The notes under the pieces are model-generated. The model was given only the letters and a program-made list of their open reading frames with translations, was not told the DNA's origin and did not search any database. From contig CP064979.1 of the NCBI GenBank assembly GCA_016699575.1, positions 3,100,001-3,164,000 of the forward strand: DNA of 64,000 nucleotides, in the 5' to 3' direction. Positions within the stretch are counted from its first letter, which is position 1. Every line of letters begins with the position of its first letter. Source of the DNA: Flavobacteriales bacterium (GTDB lineage Bacteria > Bacteroidota > Bacteroidia > Flavobacteriales_F > PHOS-HE28). Below are positions 26,102 to 33,313 of this stretch, one piece after another. A program made the translations under genes and the position numbers.

Positions 26102-27007
26102 ATGGCCGCAGCCAATGACCGCCGGACCAACGGCGGCCCCCAAGCCACCCCGCAGGACGCAACTTCCCGGGCTGCCAAGGAGATGACCTTCCTGGAGCAC
26201 TTGGAGGAGCTGCGCTGGCTCGTCTTCCGCAGTGCTTGCGCCATCGCAGTGGGCATGGTGCTGGCCTTCATCTATCCGGCCTTCTTCTTCGATACCGTGC
26301 TCTTCGCCCCCATGCAGCCCGACTTCGTCACCTACAAGTGGCTTTGCTTGCTCGGGCAGCAGAGCGGCCTGGCGGACATGTGCATCACGGAGATGAACTT
26401 CCGCATACAGACCACCGAGATGAGCGGGCAGTTCATGGCCCACATGGCAGTGGCCTTCACTGCTGGGCTCATTCTCGCTTGCCCCTATGTCCTGTGGGAG
26501 CTTTGGCGCTTCGTTGCACCTGGCCTGAAAGCCAAGGAGAAGGCTGCGGCGCGGGGCATTGTGGCGTTCATCGTCCTTCTGTTCGCCATCGGCATCGTGT
26601 TCGGCTACTTCGTGCTGGCACCCCTGAGCGTGCAGTTCTTCGGCAACTACCAGGTGAGCAAATTCGTGGAGACCGTGCCGCGCTTGAACGATTACGTGAG
26701 CACAGTGACTTCCGTGACCCTTTGGACCGGCATCGTCTTCCAATTGCCCCTCATCATCGTGTTCCTCACCCGCATCGGCATCGCAGGTCCCGGTTTCTTG
26801 CGCACCTATCGCAAGCACGGGTACGTCATCATTTTCGTCCTGGCGGCCATCATCACCCCGCCCGATGTGGTGAGCCAAATGCTGGTGGGCCTGCCGCTGA
26901 TCCTGCTCTACGAGGTGAGCATCTTCCTCAGTGCCCGCACGCAACGCCGCATGGAACGCAAGCGGGCGGAGGAGGACGCACCGCGGACAAGTGCGCAACC
27001 CGGATGA
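26102..27007 (+). CDS. tatC: Sec-independent protein translocase TatC
   Basis: 301 residues from the ATG at 26102. TatC is the receptor core of the twin-arginine translocase for folded proteins. MTFLEHLEELRW at residues 28-39 is the family signature; six membrane helices follow, with the conserved YVLWELWRFVAPGL and IITPPDVVSQMLVGLPL segments. The N-terminal 25 residues are a low-complexity tail. A TATCTTCG box (about 26086-26093) sits 8 nt before the ATG, consistent with a very short leader. It overlaps the next gene by ATGA. Confidence 0.95.
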   Translation: MAAANDRRTNGGPQATPQDATSRAAKEMTFLEHLEELRWLVFRSACAIAVGMVLAFIYPAFFFDTVLFAPMQPDFVTYKWLCLLGQQSGLADMCITEMNFRIQTTEMSGQFMAHMAVAFTAGLILACPYVLWELWRFVAPGLKAKEKAAARGIVAFIVLLFAIGIVFGYFVLAPLSVQFFGNYQVSKFVETVPRLNDYVSTVTSVTLWTGIVFQLPLIIVFLTRIGIAGPGFLRTYRKHGYVIIFVLAAIITPPDVVSQMLVGLPLILLYEVSIFLSARTQRRMERKRAEEDAPRTSAQPG

Positions 27008-29505
27008 TCATGGTCGGAGCAAGGTTGAAAGGCTTGGCGGCCGGGGCGATGTCCCTGCTCTTTCCGTTGGCGGCCATGGCGCAAACGACCAAGGTCACCG
27101 GTGTGGTGAGCGATGCCGTAACGGGGGAACTGCTGCCCTTCGTGAACGTGATGTTCATCAACAGCCGGATCGCGACCCAGACCGACTTCGACGGGGCCTA
27201 TGTGCTCGACACCTACTATGCCACCGACAGCCTCTTTTTCCAGTGCGTGGGTTATCGGCCTGTTACGGTAGGCGTGAAGAAGGACAAGGCGCAGGTCATC
27301 GACGTGAAGATGGAGACCGCCGGGAAGGAGCTGACCGAGTTCAAGGTGACGGCAAAGGGCGAAAACCCCGCGTTCGTCATCCTGCGGCGCACCATCGCCA
27401 ACAAGCCGGCCAACAACCGCGAGAAGCTCGGGGCCTACGAGTACGAAGCCTACAACAAGATCCAGTTCGACCTGAACAACATCACCGAGAAGTTCCGCAA
27501 GAAGAAGCTCTTCAAGCCTTTCGCGTTCGTGTTCGACAACCTCGATACCACCAACGCGAAACCCTCGCTGCCCATCTTCATGACGGAGAGCCTGAGCGAA
27601 GTGTTCTACCGGCAGAAACCCAGGACGCGGCGCGAAGTGATCCGCGGCACCAAGGTGAGCGGCATCGAGAACGAGAGCGTGAGCCAGTTCATGGGCGACA
27701 TGTACCAGAACGTGAACATCTACGACAACTTCCTGGTCATCTTCGGAAAGAACTTCATCAGCCCCATCGCCGACGGCGGCAAGGGCTACTACGACTACTT
27801 CCTCACCGACAGCACGTGGATCGGCACCAACTGGTGCTACAAGCTCGAGTTCAAGCCGAAGCGCCCCCAAGAGCTTGCCTTCGCCGGTGAGATGTGGATC
27901 AACGACACCACCTATGCGGTGAAGCGCATCGCTTGTGGTATCGACAAAGGCGCCAACCTCAACTTCGTGATGGGCTTCGCCGTGAAGCAGGAATACAGCC
28001 AGGTGAAGCCCGAGGTATGGATGCTCACCCGCGATGAGCTATGGGTGGACCTGAACATCGTACGTGACAAGGAGGAGCTGAAGAAGCGGGAAGTGCAGGG
28101 ATTCTACGGGCGGCGCACGGCCACGTACAAGGACTTCAAGATCAATGAGCCGCGCGAGGACGTGTTCTATGAAGGGCCCGATGAGGTGGTGATGGCGGTT
28201 GATCCGCTAAGCCTGGGCGCCGATTACTGGGATACGCACCGCCACGAGCAGCTCAACAAGCAGGAGGCGATGATCTACCACATGGTGGACACCATGAAGA
28301 CCATCCCGCGCTTCCGCACGTACGTGGACATCGTGAGCATGATCATGACCGGGTACTACACCCGCGGCAAGATCGAGCTGGGTCCGTACTTCACGGTGTT
28401 CAGTTACAACCCTGTGGAGGGCGCGCGGTTCCGCTTGGGTGGGCGCACGAGCAATGCCTTCAGCAAAAAGGTGGAGTTCGAAGCGTATTCGGCATACGGC
28501 ACCACCGACGAACGCTTCAAGTTCGGTGTGATGACGCGCGGCTTTATCACCAAGGTGCCGCGCACCCTCTACCGCGCTGCGTACAAGAACGACCTGGAGC
28601 AGCTCGGCCAGAGCGTTAACGCATTCCGCAGCGACAACATCCTGGGCAGCGCGTTCCGTCGTGGGCCCAACACCAAGCTCACCAACGTGGAGGAATACCG
28701 GGCCAGCCTGGAACGCGAGTGGTTCAGTGGCTTCACCAACGAGGTGATGTTCCGCTACCGCACATTGATCCCCAAGGGTGATCTGGAGTACCTCTCCCTC
28801 AACGACGAACTGGTACCCATGAGCGTCGGCAGCATCCGGACGGCGGAAGTCTCGCTCAATACACGTTTCGCCTATCGCGAGAAATTCGTGAGCGGCGAAT
28901 TCGACCGCATCAGCATCGGGCACTTGAAATGGCCCACGCTGGAGCTGCACCTGGCCTACGGACTACCGGAGACCTTCGAGAGCCAGTACGAATACACCAA
29001 GGTGATCGGCCGCATCTACAAGCGCTGGCAGCTCGGAACCTTCGGCTGGATGCGCACCACGTTCGAGGGCGGCCGCATCTGGGGCACTCTGCCATACCCC
29101 TTGCTGATGATCCACAGCGGCAACGAGACCTACTACTACGACAACATCGGCTTCAACACCATGAACTTCTTCGAGTTCATCAGCGACCGCTACGCGCAGG
29201 TAATGGCCGAGCACCACTTCGAGGGCTTGTTCCTCAACCGCATTCCGCTCATGCGCCGCCTGAAGTGGCGGGAAGTCGCCACCTTCAAAGGTGTGATGGG
29301 CGAACTGGATCCGAAGCACTCCAATGCCATGCTGTTCCTGCCCGGCATGTACGACCTCAGCGGCGGGCCTTTCATGGAAGCCAGCGTGGGCATCGAGAAC
29401 ATCCTGAAGCTCTTGCGGGTGGACATTGTCTGGCGCCTGCGCTACCTGGAGAACCCCAACACGGCACCGTTCGCGATCAGGGGCCAGATCAGCATCAACT
29501 TCTAG
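27004..29505 (+). CDS. DUF5686 outer-membrane protein with carboxypeptidase-regulatory-like domain
   Basis: 833 residues. A signal peptide (AGAMSLLFPLAAMAQ) is followed by a CarboxypepD_reg-like beta sandwich (residues about 25-105, VTGVVSDAVTGELLPFVNVM), then the large DUF5686 region to the end, rich in aromatic beta strands and closing with GQISINF, a terminal Phe typical of outer-membrane barrels. Function is unknown; relatives resemble TonB-dependent receptor accessory or surface proteins. The ATG at 27004 overlaps the tatC stop, implying translational coupling. Confidence 0.88.
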   Translation: MIMVGARLKGLAAGAMSLLFPLAAMAQTTKVTGVVSDAVTGELLPFVNVMFINSRIATQTDFDGAYVLDTYYATDSLFFQCVGYRPVTVGVKKDKAQVIDVKMETAGKELTEFKVTAKGENPAFVILRRTIANKPANNREKLGAYEYEAYNKIQFDLNNITEKFRKKKLFKPFAFVFDNLDTTNAKPSLPIFMTESLSEVFYRQKPRTRREVIRGTKVSGIENESVSQFMGDMYQNVNIYDNFLVIFGKNFISPIADGGKGYYDYFLTDSTWIGTNWCYKLEFKPKRPQELAFAGEMWINDTTYAVKRIACGIDKGANLNFVMGFAVKQEYSQVKPEVWMLTRDELWVDLNIVRDKEELKKREVQGFYGRRTATYKDFKINEPREDVFYEGPDEVVMAVDPLSLGADYWDTHRHEQLNKQEAMIYHMVDTMKTIPRFRTYVDIVSMIMTGYYTRGKIELGPYFTVFSYNPVEGARFRLGGRTSNAFSKKVEFEAYSAYGTTDERFKFGVMTRGFITKVPRTLYRAAYKNDLEQLGQSVNAFRSDNILGSAFRRGPNTKLTNVEEYRASLEREWFSGFTNEVMFRYRTLIPKGDLEYLSLNDELVPMSVGSIRTAEVSLNTRFAYREKFVSGEFDRISIGHLKWPTLELHLAYGLPETFESQYEYTKVIGRIYKRWQLGTFGWMRTTFEGGRIWGTLPYPLLMIHSGNETYYYDNIGFNTMNFFEFISDRYAQVMAEHHFEGLFLNRIPLMRRLKWREVATFKGVMGELDPKHSNAMLFLPGMYDLSGGPFMEASVGIENILKLLRVDIVWRLRYLENPNTAPFAIRGQISINF

Positions 29506-29531
29506 ACCTCACCCTACCGCAGGGCCGAGGG

Positions 29532-29719
29532 CCTCACCCTGCCCTCTCCAGAGGAGAGGGTCAGAGTCGGCTGAAACAAGTTCTGCGACTACGCGCAGAG
29601 CAGCTCCTTACGGGCTGGCTCGCACGGCGCTGATCGCTTGCACGCATTTCCCCTCTCCTTTGGAGAGGGGCAGGGGTGAGGCCACCTTTCCCCTCTCCTC
29701 TAGAGAGGGTAGCGTGAGG
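29532..29719. repeat. Family C palindromic repeats (CCCTCTCC...GGAGAGGG)
   Basis: Three hairpin units: 29532-29560 (CCTCACCCTGCCCTCTCC then AGAGGAGAGGG), 29650-29681 (CCCCTCTCCTTTGGAGAGGG then GCAGGGGTGAGG, inverted relative to the first) and 29690-29719 (CCCCTCTCCTCTAGAGAGGG then TAGCGTGAGG). The first two are an inverted pair around an 89-nt centre without a gene. This fills most of the 231-nt gap between the DUF5686 gene and lptB. Similar CTCTCC palindromes are common in Bacteroidota intergenic DNA. Confidence 0.8.
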
Positions 29720-29736
29720 CCGCCTTTCTTTGCCCC

Positions 29737-30471
29737 ATGCGCCTAGGAGCCACCGACATCGTGAAACGCTACAAGCGCCGCACCGTGGTGCAGGGCGTGA
29801 GCGTGCATGTGGACCAGGGCGAGATCGTTGGGCTGCTCGGCCCGAACGGCGCCGGCAAGACCACCAGCTTCTACATGATCGTAGGCCTCATCAAGCCCAA
29901 CAGCGGCACGGTGTACCTGGACAACGAAGACATCACCGAAATGGCCATGTACAAGCGCGCTCAACGTGGCATCGGTTATCTGCCGCAGGAAGCGAGCGTA
30001 TTCCGCAAGCTCAGCGTGGAGGACAACATCAGCGCAATCCTGGAGATGACCGGCAAGCCGAAGGAGGAGCAACGGCACAAGTTGGAGTCGTTGATCAGTG
30101 AGTTCAACCTGCACAAGGTGCGCAAGAGCAATGGCGACACCCTTAGTGGCGGTGAGCGGCGCCGCACGGAGATCGCACGCGCCCTGGCCACGGACCCGAA
30201 CTTCATCCTGCTCGATGAGCCCTTTGCCGGTGTGGACCCGATCGCCGTGGAAGACATCCAGAGCATTGTCAGCAAGCTGAAGGAGAAGAACATCGGCGTG
30301 CTCATCACCGACCACAACGTGCAGGAAACGTTGAGCATCACGGACCGCGCCTACCTACTGTTCGAAGGAAAGATCCTCAAGCAAGGCACCGCGGAAGAAC
30401 TTGCTGCGGACGAACAGGTGCGCAAGGTGTACCTGGGGCAGAACTTTGAGTTGAAAAGAGCGAAGGCGTAG
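29737..30471 (+). CDS. lptB: LPS export ABC transporter ATPase LptB
   Basis: 244 residues. LptB powers extraction of lipopolysaccharide from the inner membrane with LptFG. Walker A is GPNGAGKTTSF, Q-loop YLPQEASVFRKL, signature LSGGERRRTEIARAL, Walker B FILLDEPFAGVDP, and the H-loop TDHNVQET, all typical of LptB (the ERRR after LSGG is characteristic). A TTCTTTG box ends 4 nt before the ATG. The stop is followed after 7 nt by the left inverted repeat of the four-helix-bundle cassette. Confidence 0.96.
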   Translation: MRLGATDIVKRYKRRTVVQGVSVHVDQGEIVGLLGPNGAGKTTSFYMIVGLIKPNSGTVYLDNEDITEMAMYKRAQRGIGYLPQEASVFRKLSVEDNISAILEMTGKPKEEQRHKLESLISEFNLHKVRKSNGDTLSGGERRRTEIARALATDPNFILLDEPFAGVDPIAVEDIQSIVSKLKEKNIGVLITDHNVQETLSITDRAYLLFEGKILKQGTAEELAADEQVRKVYLGQNFELKRAKA

Positions 30472-30478
30472 GGGTTTC

Positions 30479-30993
30479 AAGTGTCAAAGTCCAAGTAGCA
30501 AGTGTCAAGTGACAAGGGCATGGTCCAAGCAGGGCCCAGTGGTGGTGGAAAGCCGAACGACCTGGGCGATCGCTTGACGGTTTTCGCCGCGCGCGTGGTT
30601 GTGTACGTGGACCGAATGCCACGGACGCTGGCCGGTGCGTACTATGCCGGTCAACTCCTTAGGAGCGGCGGCTCACCTGCGCTGCACTACGGCGAAGCAC
30701 AAGGTGCGGAGTCGGTGAGCGACTTCATCCACAAGTGCAAGATCGCGCTGAAAGAACTGAAGGAATCGCTCGTCAATCTGCGCATTCAGTCATTGTCCCA
30801 ACTGATGCCTCCGGATGACGTCGACCTTCTCTGGTTGCTCGATGAATGCGATCAGCTCATCCGCATCGTCGGCAAGATCATCTCGAACAGCCAGCGCGGA
30901 GGCAGGTGAGGGCCACCTAATCAGCCCGGTTGCACCGGCTCAAGGGCATTTCACCTTTGGATCTTGACACTTGCTACTTGGACTTTGACACTT
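30479..30993. mobile_element. Family A cassette: four-helix-bundle gene between perfect 31-bp inverted repeats
   Basis: The arms at 30479-30509 and 30963-30993 are perfect reverse complements over 31 nt (outer part AAGTGTCAAAGTCC, inner part AAGTAGCAAGTGTCAAG). The 515-bp unit contains one gene and sits between lptB (8 nt away) and purS (6 nt away), exactly filling the gap. The same arm sequence recurs without a gene at 5279-5398 and 31268-31363. The design is that of an autonomous element with gene-less derivatives, but mobility is inferred and no target duplication was identified. Confidence 0.75.
30520..30909 (+). CDS. Four-helix-bundle protein (23S rRNA intervening-sequence protein family)
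   Basis: 129 residues from the ATG at 30520; a GTG at 30502 inside the repeat arm is an alternative. The pattern LGDRLTVFAARVV, GQLLRSGGSPALHYGEAQGA, FIHKCKIALKELKESLVNLR and LDECDQLIRIVGKII matches the S23/IVP family (four long helices with the conserved LLRSG-x-S and E-A-x-x-AES core). Members occur inside 23S rRNA insertions of Leptospira and relatives and are homologous to the Avd protein of diversity-generating retroelements. The molecular role is unsettled; nucleic-acid binding is suspected. No reverse transcriptase or template repeat is nearby. Confidence 0.85.
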   Translation: MVQAGPSGGGKPNDLGDRLTVFAARVVVYVDRMPRTLAGAYYAGQLLRSGGSPALHYGEAQGAESVSDFIHKCKIALKELKESLVNLRIQSLSQLMPPDDVDLLWLLDECDQLIRIVGKIISNSQRGGR

Positions 30994-30998
30994 AGGCC

Positions 30999-31253
30999 TC
31001 ACGCTTCCTCTACCGAGAACGCGAACTTCTCCATGATCTGGTTGGCCAGCAGCTTCTTGCACGCGGCTTCCACCTTGGCTTCAGCGGCTTTCTTGTCGGC
31101 GGCTTCCACCGTAAGGGTGATGTGCTTGCCGATGCGCACGCCGGTGATCTCGGGCAGGCCAAGGTTCTTCATGCTGCCGCTCACGGCCTTGCCCTGCGGA
31201 TCGAGCAGGTTGTCGTGCGGCATAACGTCGATGGAAGCGCGGAAAGACTTCAT
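30999..31253 (-). CDS. purS: Phosphoribosylformylglycinamidine synthase subunit PurS
   Basis: 84 residues from the ATG at 31253. PurS bridges PurL and PurQ in the multi-subunit FGAM synthetase. The family pattern is visible: SIDVMPHDNLLDPQGKAVSG at the N-terminus, GVRIGKHITLTVEA in the middle and CKKLLANQIMEKFAFSVEE at the end. It is bracketed by family A repeats (6 nt from the cassette arm, 15 nt from the gene-less copy). The matching small PurL is at 3012-5273, so the genes are unlinked here. Confidence 0.93.
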   Translation of the reverse strand: MKSFRASIDVMPHDNLLDPQGKAVSGSMKNLGLPEITGVRIGKHITLTVEAADKKAAEAKVEAACKKLLANQIMEKFAFSVEEA

Positions 31254-31267
31254 TTTGTTGGAGTGTT

Positions 31268-31363
31268 CAAGTATCAAAGTTCAAGTAGCAAGTGTCAAGG
31301 TTCAAGCGGTGCGGTGTTTCCTTTTGGATCTTGACACTTGCTACTTGGACCTTGTCTCTTGCC
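31268..31363. repeat. Family A inverted repeat, gene-less copy next to purS
   Basis: The arm TCAAGTAGCAAGTGTCAAG (31281-31299) and the inverted arm CTTGACACTTGCTACTTGG (31330-31348) are separated by 30 nt. The right arm runs into the end of pssA: the last four codons (TRSK) and the TAG stop of PssA lie in the repeat. Confidence 0.83.
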
Positions 31364-32153
31364 TGAACAGCTTGCCCCACAGCGGGCTCAGCAGGTAGAT
31401 GACGAGGATCAAAGGAACGGCAAGGATGCCATAGAGCAGCACCAGCACCAGCCCGATGCCCAGGAGGCAGTAGATGACCTCGTTCCCCTTCCACCCGAAA
31501 TGCTTGAACTTGAGCGAGGGGAGGGGGAGCTCGGAGAGCATCAGAAAGGCAAGCACGAGCGCGGTCGCCAGAGCCGCATTCGGCTGCATGGTGAAATACC
31601 GGCAGAAACTCTCCTGAAGGACCAAGGCGGCAGGACCGTGGAGCACTGCTCCGCTTCCGACGATCAATGGAACACTGGCCCAAAAGAGCGCGTTGGCCGG
31701 TGTTGCGAGTCCCAAGAAGCCGTGCGATTGACGTTTGTCCACATTGAACTTGGCCAGCCTCCAAGCGGAAGCGACCGGGACCACCATAGCAAGGCCACTA
31801 ACGATGAGCGATGACCGGCTCTCGGCAGAAAACCCAAGGAAGACGCCATCTTCCCGAGTCCACATTATTCCTGTCTGGAAAGAAAAGTACATAAGCATCC
31901 CCGGCGCCACCCCGAAACTCACCATGTCCGCCAAGCTGTCCAGCTGCGCCCCCAGCGAGCTTCCACCGCCCATAGCCCGGGCCGCCAACCCATCGAACAC
32001 ATCGAAGACCGCCGCCAGGAAGATCAGCCCACAGGCTATTGTGAGTTGTCCTTGCGAGGCCAGGAGGATGGATAGCACCCCGCAGCATAGGTTCGCGGTG
32101 GTGAGCAGGTCCGGAAGTCGCGGAAGTCTCGGCACGGCGCCGAAGTTGGTCAC
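31341..32153 (-). CDS. pssA: CDP-diacylglycerol-serine O-phosphatidyltransferase
   Basis: 270 residues with a GTG start at 32153. PssA makes phosphatidylserine, precursor of phosphatidylethanolamine, in the inner membrane. The CDP-alcohol phosphotransferase signature is DVFDGLAARAMGGGSSLGAQ followed by LDSLADM; it is flanked by hydrophobic helices at both ends. An ATG at 32228 would overlap the divergent PorV-like gene and adds no family residues, so GTG is preferred. The final codons are repeat-derived. Confidence 0.88.
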   Translation of the reverse strand: MTNFGAVPRLPRLPDLLTTANLCCGVLSILLASQGQLTIACGLIFLAAVFDVFDGLAARAMGGGSSLGAQLDSLADMVSFGVAPGMLMYFSFQTGIMWTREDGVFLGFSAESRSSLIVSGLAMVVPVASAWRLAKFNVDKRQSHGFLGLATPANALFWASVPLIVGSGAVLHGPAALVLQESFCRYFTMQPNAALATALVLAFLMLSELPLPSLKFKHFGWKGNEVIYCLLGIGLVLVLLYGILAVPLILVIYLLSPLWGKLFRQETRSK

Positions 32154-32209
32154 TTCCGGGCAATAAGACAGGCCACCGACAGTTACTAGCTGCGTCAAAT
32201 CGCACACGC

Positions 32210-33313
32210 ATGAAGATCGAACGGACATTGGGGGGACGGATGGCAGTGGCTCTTGTGGCGGCCAGCGCGGCATTGGGCACCCTCGCCCAGAGCGACGCGC
32301 CCAAGTACAGCAACGAGTTCCTGGCCATCGGCGTGGGGGCGCGCGGTCTGGGCATGGGCTACAGCATTGTGGCCGCCAGCCGCGATGTCACGGCAGGCTA
32401 TTGGAACCCGGCCGGTCTGGTTCGGGCCAGCGGCGACCTGCAGATCGGTGCCATGCACAGCGAGTACTTCGCCGGCATCGCCAAATACGATTACGTGGGC
32501 CTGGCCAAGCGCATCGACAGCGTGAGCACCATCGGCATCAGCTACATCCGCTTCGGTATCGACGACATCCCGAACACCATCGACCTGGTGGATCCCAGCG
32601 GCAACGTCGATTACGACCGTATCACCTCGTTCAGCGCGGTGGACAACGCCTTCCTCATCAGCTACGCCCGGAAGCTGAAGATCGAAGGGCTCCGTTTCGG
32701 GGCCAACGCCAAAGTGATCTACCGCCGCGTGGGCGAGTTCGGCAAGGCATGGGGCTTCGGCCTCGATGCCGGTTTGCAGTACGACAAGGGCCCGTGGAAG
32801 TTCGCCGCCATGGCACGCGACATCACGAGCACCTTCAACAGCTGGACCTACACGTTGGACCAGCGCACCATCGATGTGTTCCAGACCACGGGCAACGAAC
32901 TGCCGGAGAACAGCACCGAGATCACCCTGCCACGGTTGGTGCTCGGCATCGCGCGCGATGTGAAGCTCGGCACCAAGTTCAACCTGCTCGCCGAGGTTGA
33001 TCTGGAGAACACCTTCGACGGTCGCCGTAACACGCTGGTGGCCACCGACGCCTGGAGCATGGACCCGCGGGCGGGTATTGAAGTGAGTTATGCCGGTATC
33101 GTCTTCGTCCGCACGGGCGTGAACAACTTCCAGTACATCGAAGAGGTGGAAGGCGGGCGCAGGCTCGACTTCCAGCCCAACCTCGGCCTCGGGCTGAAGA
33201 TCAAGAGCGTTGCCATCGACTACGCGCTCACCAACATCGGCACCGTAGGCAATGCGCTCATCAGCAACGTGTTCTCGTTGCGGTTCGACATCAACAAGAA
33301 GACCTCGTCATGA
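32210..33313 (+). CDS. PorV/PorQ-family outer-membrane barrel protein
   Basis: 367 residues. Signal peptide to about residue 27 (VALVAASAALGTLAQS), then the family start SNEFLAIGVGARGLGMGYSI followed by AGYWNPAGL, which is the PorV/PorQ barrel signature (FadL-like fold). The rest is alternating beta strands ending NVFSLRFDI. PorV proteins shuttle T9SS cargo from the translocon to surface enzymes. The next gene, a C25-type peptidase, overlaps it by 4 nt, the classical PorV-PorU pairing, so this is probably the partner of that protein rather than the main PorV. Confidence 0.85.
   Translation: MKIERTLGGRMAVALVAASAALGTLAQSDAPKYSNEFLAIGVGARGLGMGYSIVAASRDVTAGYWNPAGLVRASGDLQIGAMHSEYFAGIAKYDYVGLAKRIDSVSTIGISYIRFGIDDIPNTIDLVDPSGNVDYDRITSFSAVDNAFLISYARKLKIEGLRFGANAKVIYRRVGEFGKAWGFGLDAGLQYDKGPWKFAAMARDITSTFNSWTYTLDQRTIDVFQTTGNELPENSTEITLPRLVLGIARDVKLGTKFNLLAEVDLENTFDGRRNTLVATDAWSMDPRAGIEVSYAGIVFVRTGVNNFQYIEEVEGGRRLDFQPNLGLGLKIKSVAIDYALTNIGTVGNALISNVFSLRFDINKKTSS

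Noticed and set aside
30520..30909. Avd accessory protein of a diversity-generating retroelement
   Set aside because: The protein belongs to the same superfamily, but no reverse transcriptase, template repeat or variable repeat was found in the window, and its neighbours are housekeeping genes.
30479..30993. A 23S rRNA intervening sequence
   Set aside because: The S23-type gene is flanked by lptB and purS, and no rRNA sequence is present.
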